Shown here: positions 27,168 through 40,800 of the stretch, in pieces | Position numbering within the stretch: position 1 is the stretch's first letter | Layout of the letters: every line of letters begins with the position of its first letter | DNA from: Phoronis australis | Lineage: Eukaryota; Phoronida; Phoronidae | DNA: 64,000 nt | Direction of reading: 5' to 3' | Assembly: GCA_002633005.1 (NCBI GenBank) | Contig: NMRA01000338.1 | Coordinates: 395,511 to 459,510 of the forward strand | Translations under genes and position numbers: made by a program | The notes under the pieces: generated by a model | What the model was told of the DNA's origin: nothing | Seen by the model: only the letters and a program-made list of their open reading frames with translations | Database searches by the model: none

Positions 27168-27283
27168 TATGGCAAACGACTTGGGTTCAACCCATGACGT
27201 TGTACATAATTATTATTTTTTCAATTTCTGCGTGTTTCTTTATGAGCTGTGCACTTAAGGCACTGAAATCTAGTAAGATATAA
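27168..27283 (+). CDS. Candidate last exon of the cholinesterase (transmembrane tail)
   Basis: After the acceptor CCGAACAG a frame opens in the phase needed to follow the exon ending at 22953. The three exons then total 1827 nt (608 aa), a normal cholinesterase length. The exon encodes WQTTWVQPMTLYIIIIFSIS and a following CFFMSC stretch, a membrane segment, then a basic tail (ALKALKSSKI) and TAA. AATAAA follows at 27285. Against it: the exon lies inside the 944-bp TTAA-flanked insertion, so it would be an exonised transposon, or the fit could be chance (1 in 3 for phase). An alternative short exon at 23544-23605 (EVHFLEGHAMMELTVTLFHF) also fits the phase. Confidence 0.3.
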
Positions 27284-27284
27284 T

Positions 27285-27290
27285 AATAAA
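27285..27290 (+). terminator. AATAAA after the candidate membrane exon
   Basis: A polyadenylation hexamer two bases past the TAA of the frame ending at 27283. Within an AT-rich segment this is weak support on its own. Confidence 0.3.
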
Positions 27291-28309
27291 ATTTATTTTG
27301 AGGTACTAGAGTCATGTTGTGTACATTTTAAGACAGTTTTCCTACTTAATTTGAAATTTTGCTTTTATATAAGCAAGTAACAAACTTATTATACACACTT
27401 TTCTTATTTTTACATGTATTACGTAAAGTGGTAATAAACTCTGGGCGGTGAGGAAGAATGATTTTTGAAGAATCCACATAATTAAGTAAGTTGCAAACAT
27501 CAGTAAATGGTGGAGAAAATCCATAATAATTCCAAAAGTCTTCGTAAGATATCAAATTACCATTAGAATCTAACAAATCGTAAATATATACAATGCCCTA
27601 GGCATACCAAACTTCATAAAATATGTACTTCTTGTCAATTGAGATTTTGGAATTGAACCAACTTGGGTTGTAGGGACTCATTGACTTGTTAAGTGTGAAA
27701 TTTTCAATCAATTCTCCAGCATTTTGAAAAACTTCTCCCAATAACTGATTCTTAACTGAAGCGCAAGAGAACGATAATACGCCTTACCAAAATGGAACAC
27801 GTTGCGTGAAAGTGAGGGATTTGTAGACTAAAATTTTGAGCGGGGTTAGACTTCATCATGTAGTTTATTAGAATATCTCCATCACAATACCGCTAATATC
27901 ATAAGAAAACTAAATCATCTTCAAGCAGAATAAAATAATTCCAAAACCGGTACCTGCCATCCACGATTTGATGATATTTCACCAGGCTTACCTTAAAAAA
28001 CATGTAAAAAGACAAACGACCCCACACCATCACACACAATTATCACAGTGACGAAACGCATCAAGGCATAATCAAAACTTACAGCGACAGGCATGGTCAT
28101 GTTTTGCATGGGATATACATTGTGACCTTGTTACCCATATTTGAGGTGTTGCAGCGGAATTTATTTTTTCATTATTACATTAAATATGCCAGAATTGTTT
28201 TAGTTTGCTAAACCTCAAGTTTCATTGTTGAATCTTACGTTACGTTTTGCTAATTCAGTGGAGACTGGCCACGGAGTAACACAAGTCGATGGTGTTGTAA
28301 CGACCTGCA

Positions 28310-28570
28310 AGAACAACCCGGAGTGTTGAAATGTGCCCACTACTGCACCACAAATGGTGTGCTTCAAGGGGTGTTTTAGCGTCATAAAAAAGACCATAAG
28401 ATTACACATCAAACCCGTCTGAAATTGGGAATGTGGCTTCTCTCTATTGAAAAAAACTATTTGCCAAAATTCATGGAAAGTACTAAGGGACTCCAACAAT
28501 GCAATGGCGAATTACCATTAAGAGGCGCAGTGGTAATCAGAGCTGTCCAAAAAGAAGCTGTCAGTCATTG
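28310..28570. repeat. Interspersed repeat family R1 copy
   Basis: It contains TGTTGAAATGTGCCCAC, TGGTGTGCTTCAAGGGGTGT, AAACCCGTCTGAAATTGGGA and ATTACCATTAAGAGGCGCAG, in the same order as the copy near the right edge of the window. It lies upstream of the mucin-LU gene. Confidence 0.55.
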
Positions 28571-28828
28571 TCACATTTAGTAGACATATGGTAATGGTCG
28601 CAAAAGATTCAAATTCACCAAAAGAGACCACCACAGTTGCCAGACCCGTCCGGAAATTAGCGTCAGCCAATGTATTCTGATCAGGAACATACCTGCTATG
28701 CTTAATAACGATACTTTGAGCAGCTTGGCGGATCTAATCGACAATGAAAACGCTTTGTTGTCTTAAAGTTCCAAAATTTTGCAAAACTACACGCGTAACA
28801 GAGACAAACGTAAAAAATATAATTTACT

Positions 28829-31800
28829 ATGCTCAGGCACAGCTGTAGTTCGATTACTTTGAAACTCGTCGTAATCTGTTGCCATCTCCATAGCAGTACA
28901 TCAGCCGAATTTCAAAAAGATCCTCTAAAGAGACATCAAATACAAAAGCCAACATCAGGTAAAGTCGGAGCCAATCATTTCCTATGCAAACCTTCAAAAT
29001 TCATAATAACTGAGAGCTAGGTCAATTTTTTTTGATAAACTAGTTTGGCTAGTCATCTCGCCCACAATAAGATAAGGGGTACTGGAATTACTGTACATGT
29101 ACTGACAAACATAAATGAAGAGTTTGAAAAACAATACATGCACAGTGTCAATCAGTACATATCGGCGTTGTCTCGAAGAACATGTTCTTGTTGTATGCAA
29201 ATTTGGAAATACTGCCTTTTTCAGGTGCTTTGAAGAACAATGGCAACACTAGATGTAAAGGGGCACCAAAAACAACAACAACAGACACGACAACAACACC
29301 AGAAACTACGAGAACAACAGCAGGTAAAGTCCGTACCAATAATTTCCTGTGCAAGGCTTTGAAACTCATAGCAACTAAAAACTAGGAAAAATTTTAGGTG
29401 AACTTGGCTTGATGGGTGAACTTGCCCGCACCAGGATCAGGGGTATTCAAAGTAGTGTAAATGTAATGGCAGCCATGAACAGTTCCCTGTTCGTCACATA
29501 ATACATGTACAATGAAAACCAACAACAGAAACGACAACAACACCAAAAACTACCTTCGAAATCAACAACAGGTAAAATTAGCACTAATCATTTCCTCTAC
29601 AAACCTTCGAAACTAATGGTAACTAAGAGCTAGGACATATTTAGGTTAAGCTGGCTTGCCAAATGAACTAACCAACAGCAGGATAAGAGGTACTCGAAGT
29701 ACTGTACATGTACTGGGAATCATAGACATAGAGTTCGACAAATGATATATCCACAACGTCAATCAATACATATCGACGTTGTCTCGTCGAACTTTTTCTC
29801 GTTGTAAACAAATTTGACAGTGTTGCCTTTTTCCCAGGTGCTTTGAAGAACAATACCACCAATGGACGACCACCAACGACAGTGAATGTATCAACAGAAG
29901 CATCAACAAAAACAACAGCAAATAAGACAACAACACCAGAAACTACAAAACCAGCCACAGGTAAAGTCGGTACCAATAATTTCCTGTGCAAACCTTTGAA
30001 ACTCATAGCAACTACTACAAAGTTTAGGTTGAGTTGGGTTGGTGAGAAAACTTGCGCACACCACGATAAGAGNACCTTCGAAACTAATGGTAAGTAAGAG
30101 CTAGGTCATATTTATGTTAAGTTGGCTTGGCAAATGAACTTACCCACAGCAGGATAAGAGGTACTCGACGTACTGTACATGTACTGGCAATCATAAACAT
30201 AGAGTTCGACAAATAATTTATCAACAATGGCAACCAATACATAATGACGTTGTCTTGGCGAACTTTTTCTCGTTGTAAACAAATTTGACAGTGTTGCCTT
30301 TTTCCCAGGAGCTTTGAAGAACAATACAACCAATGGACGACCTCCAACGACAGTGAATGTATCAACAGAAGCATCAACAAAAACAACAGCAAATGAGACA
30401 ACATCACCAGAAACTTCGATACCAGTCTCAGGTAAAATCCGAATTTAGTATTTCCTGTGCAAAGCTTTTAAACTCATAGCAAATAAGAGCTAGGATAAAG
30501 TTTAGGTTGACTTGGCTTAGTGCGTGAACTTTCGCACACCACAATAAGAGGTACTCGAAGTACTGTACATGTAGAAACAACCATGAACAAAGAGTTCCCG
30601 ATTCGTCACATAATACATTACAATGTCAAGCAACAAAATAAACGACAACAACACCAGAAACTACGAAATCAACAACAATTAAACTTTACACCAATCTTTT
30701 CTTCTGCAAACATTTGAAACTAATGGTGACTAAGAGCTATGACAAATTTTAGGATAAGTTGGCTTGATGGGTGAACTTGCCCACACCAGGATAAGGGGTG
30801 TTCAAAGTACTGTAAAAGTAGTGGCAGCCATGAACAAATAATTCCCGGTTCGTCACATAACACATGTACAATGAAAACCAACAACAGAAACGACAACAAC
30901 ATCAAAAACTTCGAAAACAACAACAGGTAAAATTGGCACTAACCATTTCCTCTACAAGCCTTCGAAACTAATGGTCACCAAGAGCTAGGACAAGTTTAGG
31001 TTAAGTTGGCTTGGCAAATGAACTTACCCACAGCAGGATAAGAGGTACTCGAAGTAATGGAACATGTACTGGCAATCATAAACAGAGAATTCGACAAATA
31101 ATATATCCACAATGTCAACCAATACATATCGTCGGTGTCTCGTCGAACTTTTTCTCGTTGTAAACAAATTTGACAGTGTTGCTTTTTTTCCCAGGTGCTT
31201 CGAAGAACAACACCACCAATGGACGACCAACAACGACAGTGAATGTATCAACAGAAGCATCAACAAAAACAACAGCAAACAAGACAAAAACACCAGAAAC
31301 TTCGAGACCAGCCACAGGTAAATTCCGTACCAATAATTTCCTGTGCAAAGCTTTGAAACTCATAGCAACTAAAAACTAGGACAAATTTTAGGTGAAGTTG
31401 GCTTGATGGGTGAACTTGCCCCCACCAGGATAAGGGGTATTCAAAGTACTGTAAATGTAATGGCAGCCATGAACAAAGAGTTCCCGGTTCGTCACACAAT
31501 ATATGTACAATGAAAACCAACAACACAAACGACAACAACACCAAAAACTACCGTCGAAATCAACAACAGGTAAAATTAGCACTAATCATTTCCTCTACAA
31601 ACCTTCGAAACTAATGGTAACTAAGAGCTAGGACATATTTTGGTTAAGCTGGCTTGGCAAATGAACTTACTCACAGCAGAATAAGAGGTACTCGACGTAC
31701 TGTACATGTACTGGCAATCATAAACATACAGTTCGACAAAAAATTTATCCACAATGGCCACCAATACATAATGACGATGTCTCGGCGAACTTTTTCTCGT

Positions 31801-34800
31801 TGTAAACAAATTTGACAGTGTTGCCTTTTTCACAGGTGCTTTGAAGAACAATACCACCAATGGACGACCACCAACGGCAGTGAATGTATCAACAGAAGCA
31901 TCAACAAAAACAACAGCAAATAAGACAACAACACCAGAAAATTCTAGACCAGCCACAGGTAAAGTCTGTTCCAATCATTTCCTATGAAAAGCTTCGAAAC
32001 TAATGGTCACCAAGAGCTAGGGCAAGTTTAGGTTAAGTTGGCTTGGAAAATGAACTTACCCACAGCAGGATAAGAGGTACTCGAAGTAATGGAACATCTA
32101 CTGCCATTCATAAACAGAGAACTTGACAAATAATATATCCACAATGTCAACCAATACATATCGACGGTGTCTCGTCGAACTTTTTCTCGTTGTAAACAAA
32201 TTTGACAGTGTTGCCTTTTTCCCAGGTGCTTCGAAGAACAACACCACCAATGGACGACCACCAACGACAGTGAATGTATCAACAGAAGCATCAACAAAAA
32301 CAACAGCAAATAAGACAACAACAACAGAAACTTCGAGACCAGCCACAGGTAAAGTCCGTACCAATAATTTCCTGTGCAAAGCTTTGAAACTCATAGCAAC
32401 TAAGAACTAGAACAAATTTTAGGTGAAGTTGGCTTGATGGGGGAACTCTCCCGCACCAGGATAAGTTGTATTCAAAGTACTGTAAATGTAATGGCAACCA
32501 TGAAAAAAAGAGTTCCCGGTTCGTCATATAATACATGTACAATGAAAACCAACAATAGAAACGACAACAACACCAAAAACTAGCGTCAAAATCAACAACA
32601 GGTAAAATTAGCACTAATCATTTCCTCTACAAACCTTCGAAAATATTGGTAACTGAGAGCTAGGACATATTTAGGTTAAGCTGAATTGGCAAATGAACTT
32701 TTACCCACAACAGGATAAGAAGTACTAGAAGTACTGTACATGTACTGGCAATCATAAACATAGAGTTCGACAAATAATTTATCCACAATGGCAACCAATA
32801 CATGTCGACATTTTCTCGTAGAACTTTTTCTCGTTGTAAACAAATTTGACAGTGTTGCCTTTTTCCCAGGTGCTTTGAAGAACAACCCATACCAAAAAAA
32901 TCCTTCCTGCAAACACTTGCCGCAAGCTTGCCGCAAAGTTTCGGCAAGCTTGCTGCAAAAGTCTATGCAAACCAGCCGCAAACACGAAGAACCAACTCTG
33001 ACCAAAGAGTGGATGCAAATTTCCTGCAACCCAGCCGCAAATATTGCCGCAAGCTTGCGGCATGCTTGCCGCAAACATGCACCAAACTTTTACCATTCAA
33101 ATGAAGATTGCCACAAGCTTGCAACAAACATCTATATGTCCTTATATGGAACAGTTCCTGCAACATAGCCGCACACGTTGCTGCAAGCTTGCCGCAAACA
33201 TCTCTCTGGATGTGGAACAGTTCCTGCAACCGAGCCGCACACATTGCTGCAAGCTTGCCGCAAACATCTTCATGGGGTTATATAAAAGTTTCTGCGAACC
33301 ACCAGAAAAAATATTGGATGCAAGACTACAACATACTTGAATTGTGGCATGAATAATTTAATGTAGAAATGCCAGCTGACAAATACATAATTTTTATTGC
33401 ATGCCCGCTTGTTAAAGCAAGAAAATACACAATCAGCTGCACACTGGATTCAACATGATAATTTTCAATCTGATGTATATTGACTAGAAATTAAAACAAA
33501 ATCACATGACAATGAATAACAGAAACTATAAAAGTGTCTACAGTGGCAATAAGTAATAATACTTGTATTACAATCAAAATTGTGTCTTGAGAGAACAACT
33601 TGAATGTATGCTAAGCTTTAATTACAATATACTGAGATTTTTTATTCTTAACGCACGACAAAATCTATAATAATTGCAACAACGATATAATTTACTTGAA
33701 TAAACTAACAACAGCAACACAGAGCGTTGAAATGCACCCAACGGGGTGTTTATTAGCATTGAAAATGGCGCAAAATATGTCGAATGCCAGTGGAGAAAAC
33801 CATGAAATCTGACTTTCCCCCGTGGAAAGGCATGCTTAGAACAGCATGTCGAGCATATTTAAGCATTTTATTTTAAATTACCTCATTACTTCCCAACTGA
33901 AAAAATCACTCTTAACAATTATAAACATATTTATTTTTCCCATGTTCATCTAAAATACTTGAAAACTGTCGAATACTTCATCGATTATTATTTTTGCTTC
34001 CCAATATGGTTTCATGATACATCAGTCTACTGAATGGGCTATCATTGAACTTGTAGGCCTATGTTGAAATTTGCAATATTTCGACTATAGCGATATCATT
34101 CAATAACATCATTCATTTATGTAAGGCATCAACCATAAATTATACCTTTCTGTTCTACAATATTACCATGGTGTTGAAAAGAACAACTACAGAGGTTATA
34201 TCCAGTTATAATACCATACTAGTGGACGTTCTAAACACATTCTACTCCAGACTAATCTGCATTACAGCAATCGGAGGTGTTCCATAGGGTTCATATGGGA
34301 TGATAGCTAGTGTTTTCATCCATGTTTGTTCGACCCAACCTTGAGATGCTGTGTACGCCATATTTGTTCCGGTGTTTTCAACTCAAACTTGTTGCCTCGT
34401 AACCTCTGCAGTGTCTCTGGCTTTCAAGTACATTATGTCACTCAATATTCACAAACCTAAAATATGAATGCCATTTCACTTTCCACAAAAAGGCATTTGT
34501 GATAGCATTATTAGAATCTCCATTACCCTTTAAGTCGAACTTTTGCTCTTCTGCTCATGTATGAACAGTCAGTTAAAGTTGTGTTCAATAGTTTGACTGC
34601 AGACTGATAATTCGTATGACTGAAGGTGATGGCAGTTAAAACACCTACCAGTAGTTAAATATACAATATGCTAATCTTACTTTGTGCCCAAATTTAGTTA
34701 CCATGCATTTAACCAAAATAAAAATTTGTTGTTCCTATTGTGAACCAAGCAGTCAGAGAGCGATGTGAAAATTGACACAAACTTTTACAAAGTTTTACTG

Positions 34801-37800
34801 TCTCAATTAAGTGATTATTTTGAAGGACTGGTTACATGTAACTTGACAATGTTTTGGAAACTAATTGATTCTGGTCTCAAATCCCAGTTAACTCATTTGA
34901 AATCTGTGCTGTACTTTTCCCTAACCATTATAACATCCAATTTGGCTGAATCAGTAAGAAAATCAACTTGCTTTTGTTTGTTAGACCAAAACTACTGATT
35001 CATGAATGAAGTCTAAGTAATTTTACTTAACAATCACATCAATATAAATACAATTTTAAATTCAAAACTCACATCCATACAGTTCTTCAGTTATCCATGT
35101 AGAGTCTAGGCTGTACCAAAACCGTTTGAATTTGGTTCAAATGAAAGCTTATAGGTCACTTCCCATGTAACCTTGACAACCACATGCTTTCCTTGATAAC
35201 AGTCCCACCAGATCAACATGTGGCTGGGCTAGCATAATTTAAATAAACAATCAACAGCCCTAGAGGCATTAAACATTAATGTATTTCAAAAGGCATTCCT
35301 TGAAAACTGTCCTAGCGGTTCAACATGTAGGTGGGCTAGTATGATTAAAGAGAACAATAACCCTAGAAGCATAAAACACTAATATAAGGACACTAGTGAA
35401 ATTAAATTTCTTATTTTTTCATAAATAACGTGGCAGTACCACAAGAATCCCGAGTCATATCCAAGTCCGTACATGTACCATAGCTGCTGAACGACAATAT
35501 TTTGAAAAATTATGAGTCTTCACAACAATGCTAAATGTCCTTGAAAATCAAAATGAGTAATTTTTGGCAATTATTTTTGTCCGAAATCGACAAAATTTTA
35601 CTGTAGCTACAGACTGGCAGCTACCACTTGATTATGAGATAATTTCAAATGTTGGAAAAGTACAAATTGCTCTAAATCCTTATACTTGCACATTTGGTAA
35701 AACTGGATCATATATTTGTGTATGGTCTGTAGTGATATTTATTGCGCTTGTTTACACAACCTGCAGGTAACACTGCCTTTGTTGTTTTAAAGCAATTGCA
35801 TTTAATATTTTGTTGTACTGACTTTGACAGCAGTATGAAAGGAAAATGAAAATTTGTTAAGTATAGTGACTGAATAAAAAACAAAGAACATACAGATGTA
35901 GTTATCTTCTCTAGTTTTTTAGGTCGCATTTGGTCATCTTTGAGCATTTGCTGTTTTTAACAATGTAACTTACCCAACAATAGGTCACATTTAGGTAAGT
36001 AATCTAAATTAAGTAACTGCCCTGCTTAGCTTCTGGGATTTGAGGTTTCTTTGAAATTTAGAAAATAAAAAACAATTTCACAATTTCTAACATTGTCACA
36101 ATATTAATGCTAACACTTTAAACATTGAAGTTTACGGCAAATTTTGTGCAAGCACTTTTTCACCTATTCTTGAGAACACTTTTCACCAATAAAGTTTCCT
36201 GCAACTTTCCCGCAAACACTTTTTCACCAATAAAGTTTCCTGCAACTTTCCCGCAAACACTTTTTCACCAATAAAGTTTCCTGCAACTTTCCGGCAAACA
36301 CTTTTTCACCAATGAAGTTTCCTGCAACTTTACGGCAAACACTTTTTAACCAATAAACTTTCCTGCAACTTTTCCGCAAACACTTTTTCACCAATAAAGT
36401 TTCCTGCAACTTTCCCGCAAACACTTTTTCAATCACCAAGTTTGCCGCAACATTCCAGCAAACTTCAGTGTTTGCAGGAAGGTTGCGGCAATGTGTGCGG
36501 CTGAGTTGCGGGTAGCGGCAAACTAGTGCAAACGGCTGGTTTGCTGCATACAAAATTGTTTGCCGCAAGCTTGCGGCATATTTCCTGCAAGCTTGCGGCA
36601 AACATGGTCTTTTGGTATGGGAATGCCACCAATGGACGACCACCAACGGCAGTGAAAGTATCAACAGAAGCATTAACAAAAACAACAGCAAATAAGATAA
36701 CAACACCAGAAACTACGAGACCAGCCACAGGTAAAGTCGGTACCAATAATTTCCTGTGAAAAGCTTTGAAACTCATATCAACTACTACAAAGCTTAGGTT
36801 AAGTTGGCTTGGTCAGTAAACTTGCGCACACCACGACAAGAGGTACTCGAAGTACTGTACATGTAGTAACAAAACATGAACAAACAGTTCCCGATTCGTC
36901 ACATAATACATGTAAAATGTCAATCAACAACATAAACGACAAAAACACCAGAAACTACGAAATCAACAACAAGTAAAATTTACACGAATCTTCTGCAAAC
37001 ATTCGAAACTAATGGTAAATAAGAGCTATGACAAATTTTAGGAAAAGTTGGCTTGATGGGTGAACTTGCCCGCACCAGGATAAGGGGTATTCAAGGTTCT
37101 GTAAATGTAGTGGCAGCCATGAACAAAGAATTCCCGGTTCGTCACATAATACATGTACAACGGAAACCACAACAGAAACGACAACAACATCAAAAACTTC
37201 GAAGTCAACAACAGATAAAATTGAAACTAATTTCCTCTACAAACTTTCAAAACTAATGGTCACCAAGAGCTAGGACAAGTTTAGGTTAAGTTGGCTTGGC
37301 AAATGAACTCACGCACAGCAGGATAAGAGGTACTCGAAGTATTGGAACATGTACTGGCAACAATAAACAGAGAATTCGACAAATAATATATCCACAGTGT
37401 CAACCAATACATGTCTACGTTGTCTTGTCGAACTTTTCTCGTTGTAAACAAACGTGACAGTGTTGCCTTTTTCACAGGTGCTTTGAAGAACAATTCCACC
37501 AATGGACGACCACCAACGACAGTAAATGTATCAACAGAAGCATCAACAGAAACAACAGCAAATAAGACAAGAACACCAGAAATTTCGAGACCAGTCACAG
37601 GTAAAATCCGTACCAATAATTTCCTGTGCAAAGCTTTGAAACTCATAGCAACTAAGAGCTAGGAAAAAGTTTAGGTTGAATTGGCTTGGTGAGTGAAATT
37701 GCGCACACCACAATAAGAGGTACTCGAAGTACTGTACATGTAGTAACAACCATGAACAAAGAGTTCCCGATTTGTCACATAATACATCTAAAATGTCAAT

Positions 37801-40800
37801 CAACAACATAAACGACAAAAACACCAGAAACTACGAAATCAACAACAGGTAAACTTTACACCAATCTTTTTTCTGCAAACATTCGAATCTAATGGTAACT
37901 AAGAGTTTAGCATGACAAATTTTAGGAAAACATGGCTTGATGGGTGAAATTGCCCGCACCAGGATAAGGGGTATTCAAAGTACTGTAAATGTAGTGGCAG
38001 CCATGAACAAAGAATTCCCGGTTCGTCACATTATACCCATACCATGAAAACCAATAACAGAAACGACAACAACACCAAAAACTACGAAATCAACAACAGG
38101 TAAAATTAGCACTAATCACTTCCTCTACAAACTTTAAAAACTATTGGTAACTAAGAGCTAGGACAAATTTAGGTAAAGCTGGTTTGGCAAATGAGCTTAC
38201 CCACAACAGGATGAGGTACTCGAAGTCATGCAACATGTACTGGCAATCATAAACAGAGAATTCGACGAATAATATATCCACAATGTCAACCAATACATAT
38301 CGTCGGTGTCTCGACGAATTTTTTCTCGTTGTAAACAAATTTGACAGTGTTGCCTTTTTCCCAGGTGCTTTGAAGAACAATACCACCAATGGACGACCAC
38401 CAACGACAGTGAATGTATCAACAGAAGCATCAACAAAAACAACAGCAAATAAGACAATAACAACAGAAACATCGAGACCAGCCACAGGTAAAGTCCGTAC
38501 CAATAAATTCCTGTGCAATGCTTTGAAACTCATAGCAACTAAGAACTAGGGCAAATTTTAGGTGAAGTTGGCTTGATGGGGGAACTCTCCAGCACCAGGA
38601 TAAGGGGTATTCAATGTACTGTAAATGTAATGGCAATCATGAAAAAAATGAGTTCCCGGTTCGTCATATAATACATGTACAACGAAAACCAACAACATAA
38701 ACGACAACAACACCAAAAACTACCGTCGAAATCAACAACAGGTAAAATTAGCACTAATCATTTCCTCTACAAACCTTCGAAACTAATGGTAAGTAAGAGC
38801 TAGGTCATATTTATGTTAAGTTGGCTTGGCAAATGAACTTACCCACAGCAGGATAAGAGGTACTCGACGTACTGTACATGTACTGGCAATCATAAACATA
38901 GAGTTCGACAAATAATTTATCCACAATGGCAACCAATACATAATGACGTTGTCTCGGCGAACTTTTTCTCGTTGTAAACAAATTTGACAGTGTTGCCTTT
39001 TTCCCAGGAGCTTTGAAGAACAATACAACCAATGGACGACCTCCAACGACAGTGAATGTATCAACAGAAGCATCAACAAAAACAACAGCAAATGAGACAA
39101 CATCACCAGAAACTTCGAGACCAGTCTCAGGTAAAATCTGAACCTAGTATTTCCTGTGCAAAGCTTTTAAACTCATAGCAAATAAGAGCTAGGATAAAGT
39201 TTAGGTTGACTTGGCGTAGTGCGTGAACTTTCGCACACCACAATAAGAGGTACTCGAAGTACTGTACATGTAGTAACAACCATGAACAAAGAGTTCCCGA
39301 TTCGTCACATAATACATTACAATGTCAAGCAACAACATAAACGACAACAACACCAGAAACTACGAAATCAACAACAAATCAACTTTACACCAATCTTTTC
39401 TTCTGCAAGCATTTGAAACTAATGGTGACTAAGAGCTATGACAAATTTTAGGATAAGTTGGCTTGATGGGTGAACTTGCCCGCACCAGGGTAGGAGGTAT
39501 TCAAGGTTCTGTAAATGTAGTGGCAGCCATGAACAAAGAATTCTCGGTTCGTCACATAATACATGTACAATGGAAACCACAACAGAAACGACAACAACAT
39601 CAAAAATTTCGAAATCAACAACAGATAAAATTGAAACTAATTTCCTCTACAAACTTTCGAGGCTAATGGTCACCAAGAGCTAGGACAAGTTTAGGTTAAG
39701 TTGGCTTGGCAAACGAACTTATCCACAACAGGATAAGAGGTACTCGAAGTATTGGAACATGTACTGGCAACCATAAACAGAGAATTCGGCAAATAATACA
39801 TCCACAATGTCAACCAACACATATCGTCGGTGTCTCGTCGAACTTTTTCTCGTTCTAAACAAATTTGAAAGTGTTGCCTTTTTCCCAGGTGCTTCGAAGA
39901 ACAATACCACCAATGGACGACCGACAACGACAGTGAATGTATCAACAGAAGCATCAACAAAAACAACAGCAAATAAGACAACAACACCAGAAACTACGAG
40001 ACCAGCCACAGGTAAAGTCGGTACCAATCATTTCCTATGAAAAGCTTCGAAACTCATAGCAACTAAGAGGTAGGACAAAGTTTAGGTTAAGTTGACTTGG
40101 TGAGTGAACTTGCCCACCCCAGGATAAGCGGTACTCGAAGTACTGTACATGTAGTAACAACCATGAAATTTCCCGATTCGTCACATAATACATGTACAAT
40201 GTCAACCAACAACATGAACAACAACACCAGAAACTACAAAATCAACAACAGGTCAACTTTACACCAATCTTTTCTTCTGCAAACATTCGAAACTAATGGT
40301 AACAAAGAGCTATGACAAATTTTAGGTTAAGTTTGCTTGATGGGTGAACTTGCCCTCACCAGGATAAGGGGAATTCAAAGTACTGTAACTGTAGTCTCAG
40401 CCATGAACAAAGAATTCCCGGTTCGTCAAATAATACATGCACAATGACAACCAACAACAGAAACGACAACAACATCAAAAACTTCGAAATCAACAACAGG
40501 TAAATTCAACACTAATCATTCCCTCTACAAACCTTCGAAAGTAATGGTAACTAAGAGCTAGGACAAATTTAGGTTAAGCTGGCTTGCCAAATGAACTAAC
40601 CAACAGCAGGATAAGAGGTACTCGACGTACTGTACATGTACTGGCAATCATAAACATAGAGTTCGACAAATAATTTATCCACAATGGCAACCAATACATA
40701 ATGACGTTGTCTCGGCGAACTTTTTCTCGTTGTAAACAAATTTGACAGTGTTGCCTTTTTCCCAGGAGCTTTGAAGAACAATACAACCAATGGACGACCT

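Larger units (their letters stand above)
26402..27345. mobile_element. 944-bp TTAA-flanked insertion with THAP remnants
   Basis: TTAA at 26398-26401 and TTAA at 27346-27349 bracket the segment, and removing it reunites the two LINE blocks, so it is an insertion with a TTAA target duplication. Inside, from the left, a plus-strand frame starts at 26570 and is acidic (MAESREFESDDDYEQELNEY). After a frameshift it runs YFEPYELDPSAREAA to a stop at 26842. From the right, a minus-strand THAP-type zinc finger runs inward. A CATGGGTTGAAC motif lies in opposite orientations near 26530 and 27200. TTAA targets plus THAP fit Kolobok-type transposons, but the terminal bases are not clearly inverted repeats. 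Confidence 0.55.
26090..27800 (-). mobile_element. Decayed LINE (RT C-terminal region), split by an insertion
   Basis: The minus strand carries LINE ORF2 C-terminal sequence in two blocks. About 27800-27346 includes SPYNPSWFNSKISIDKKYIF, then DSNGNLISYEDFWNYYGF and VYNKFVTCLYKSK. 26397-26090 includes DEWWRTVYML, DTNLKWFRIRLTHRILSTNC and NSSLCTFCGK, then, after a frameshift, ENLCHVFGESEVIRNF. The blocks are colinear parts of one element, interrupted by the 26402-27345 insertion. Frameshifts and stops show that it is dead. Confidence 0.7.

Noticed and set aside
32788..33340. Overlapping ORFs on both strands with Cys/Ala-rich repeats
   Set aside because: They are produced by the GCCGCAAGCTTGC palindromic subrepeats of the transposon arm, not by a protein-coding gene.
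36224..36706. 160-codon minus ORF
   Set aside because: It runs through the 41-bp tandem repeat of the right transposon arm and into the mucin exon shadow. The period-41 array can stay open in all three frames.
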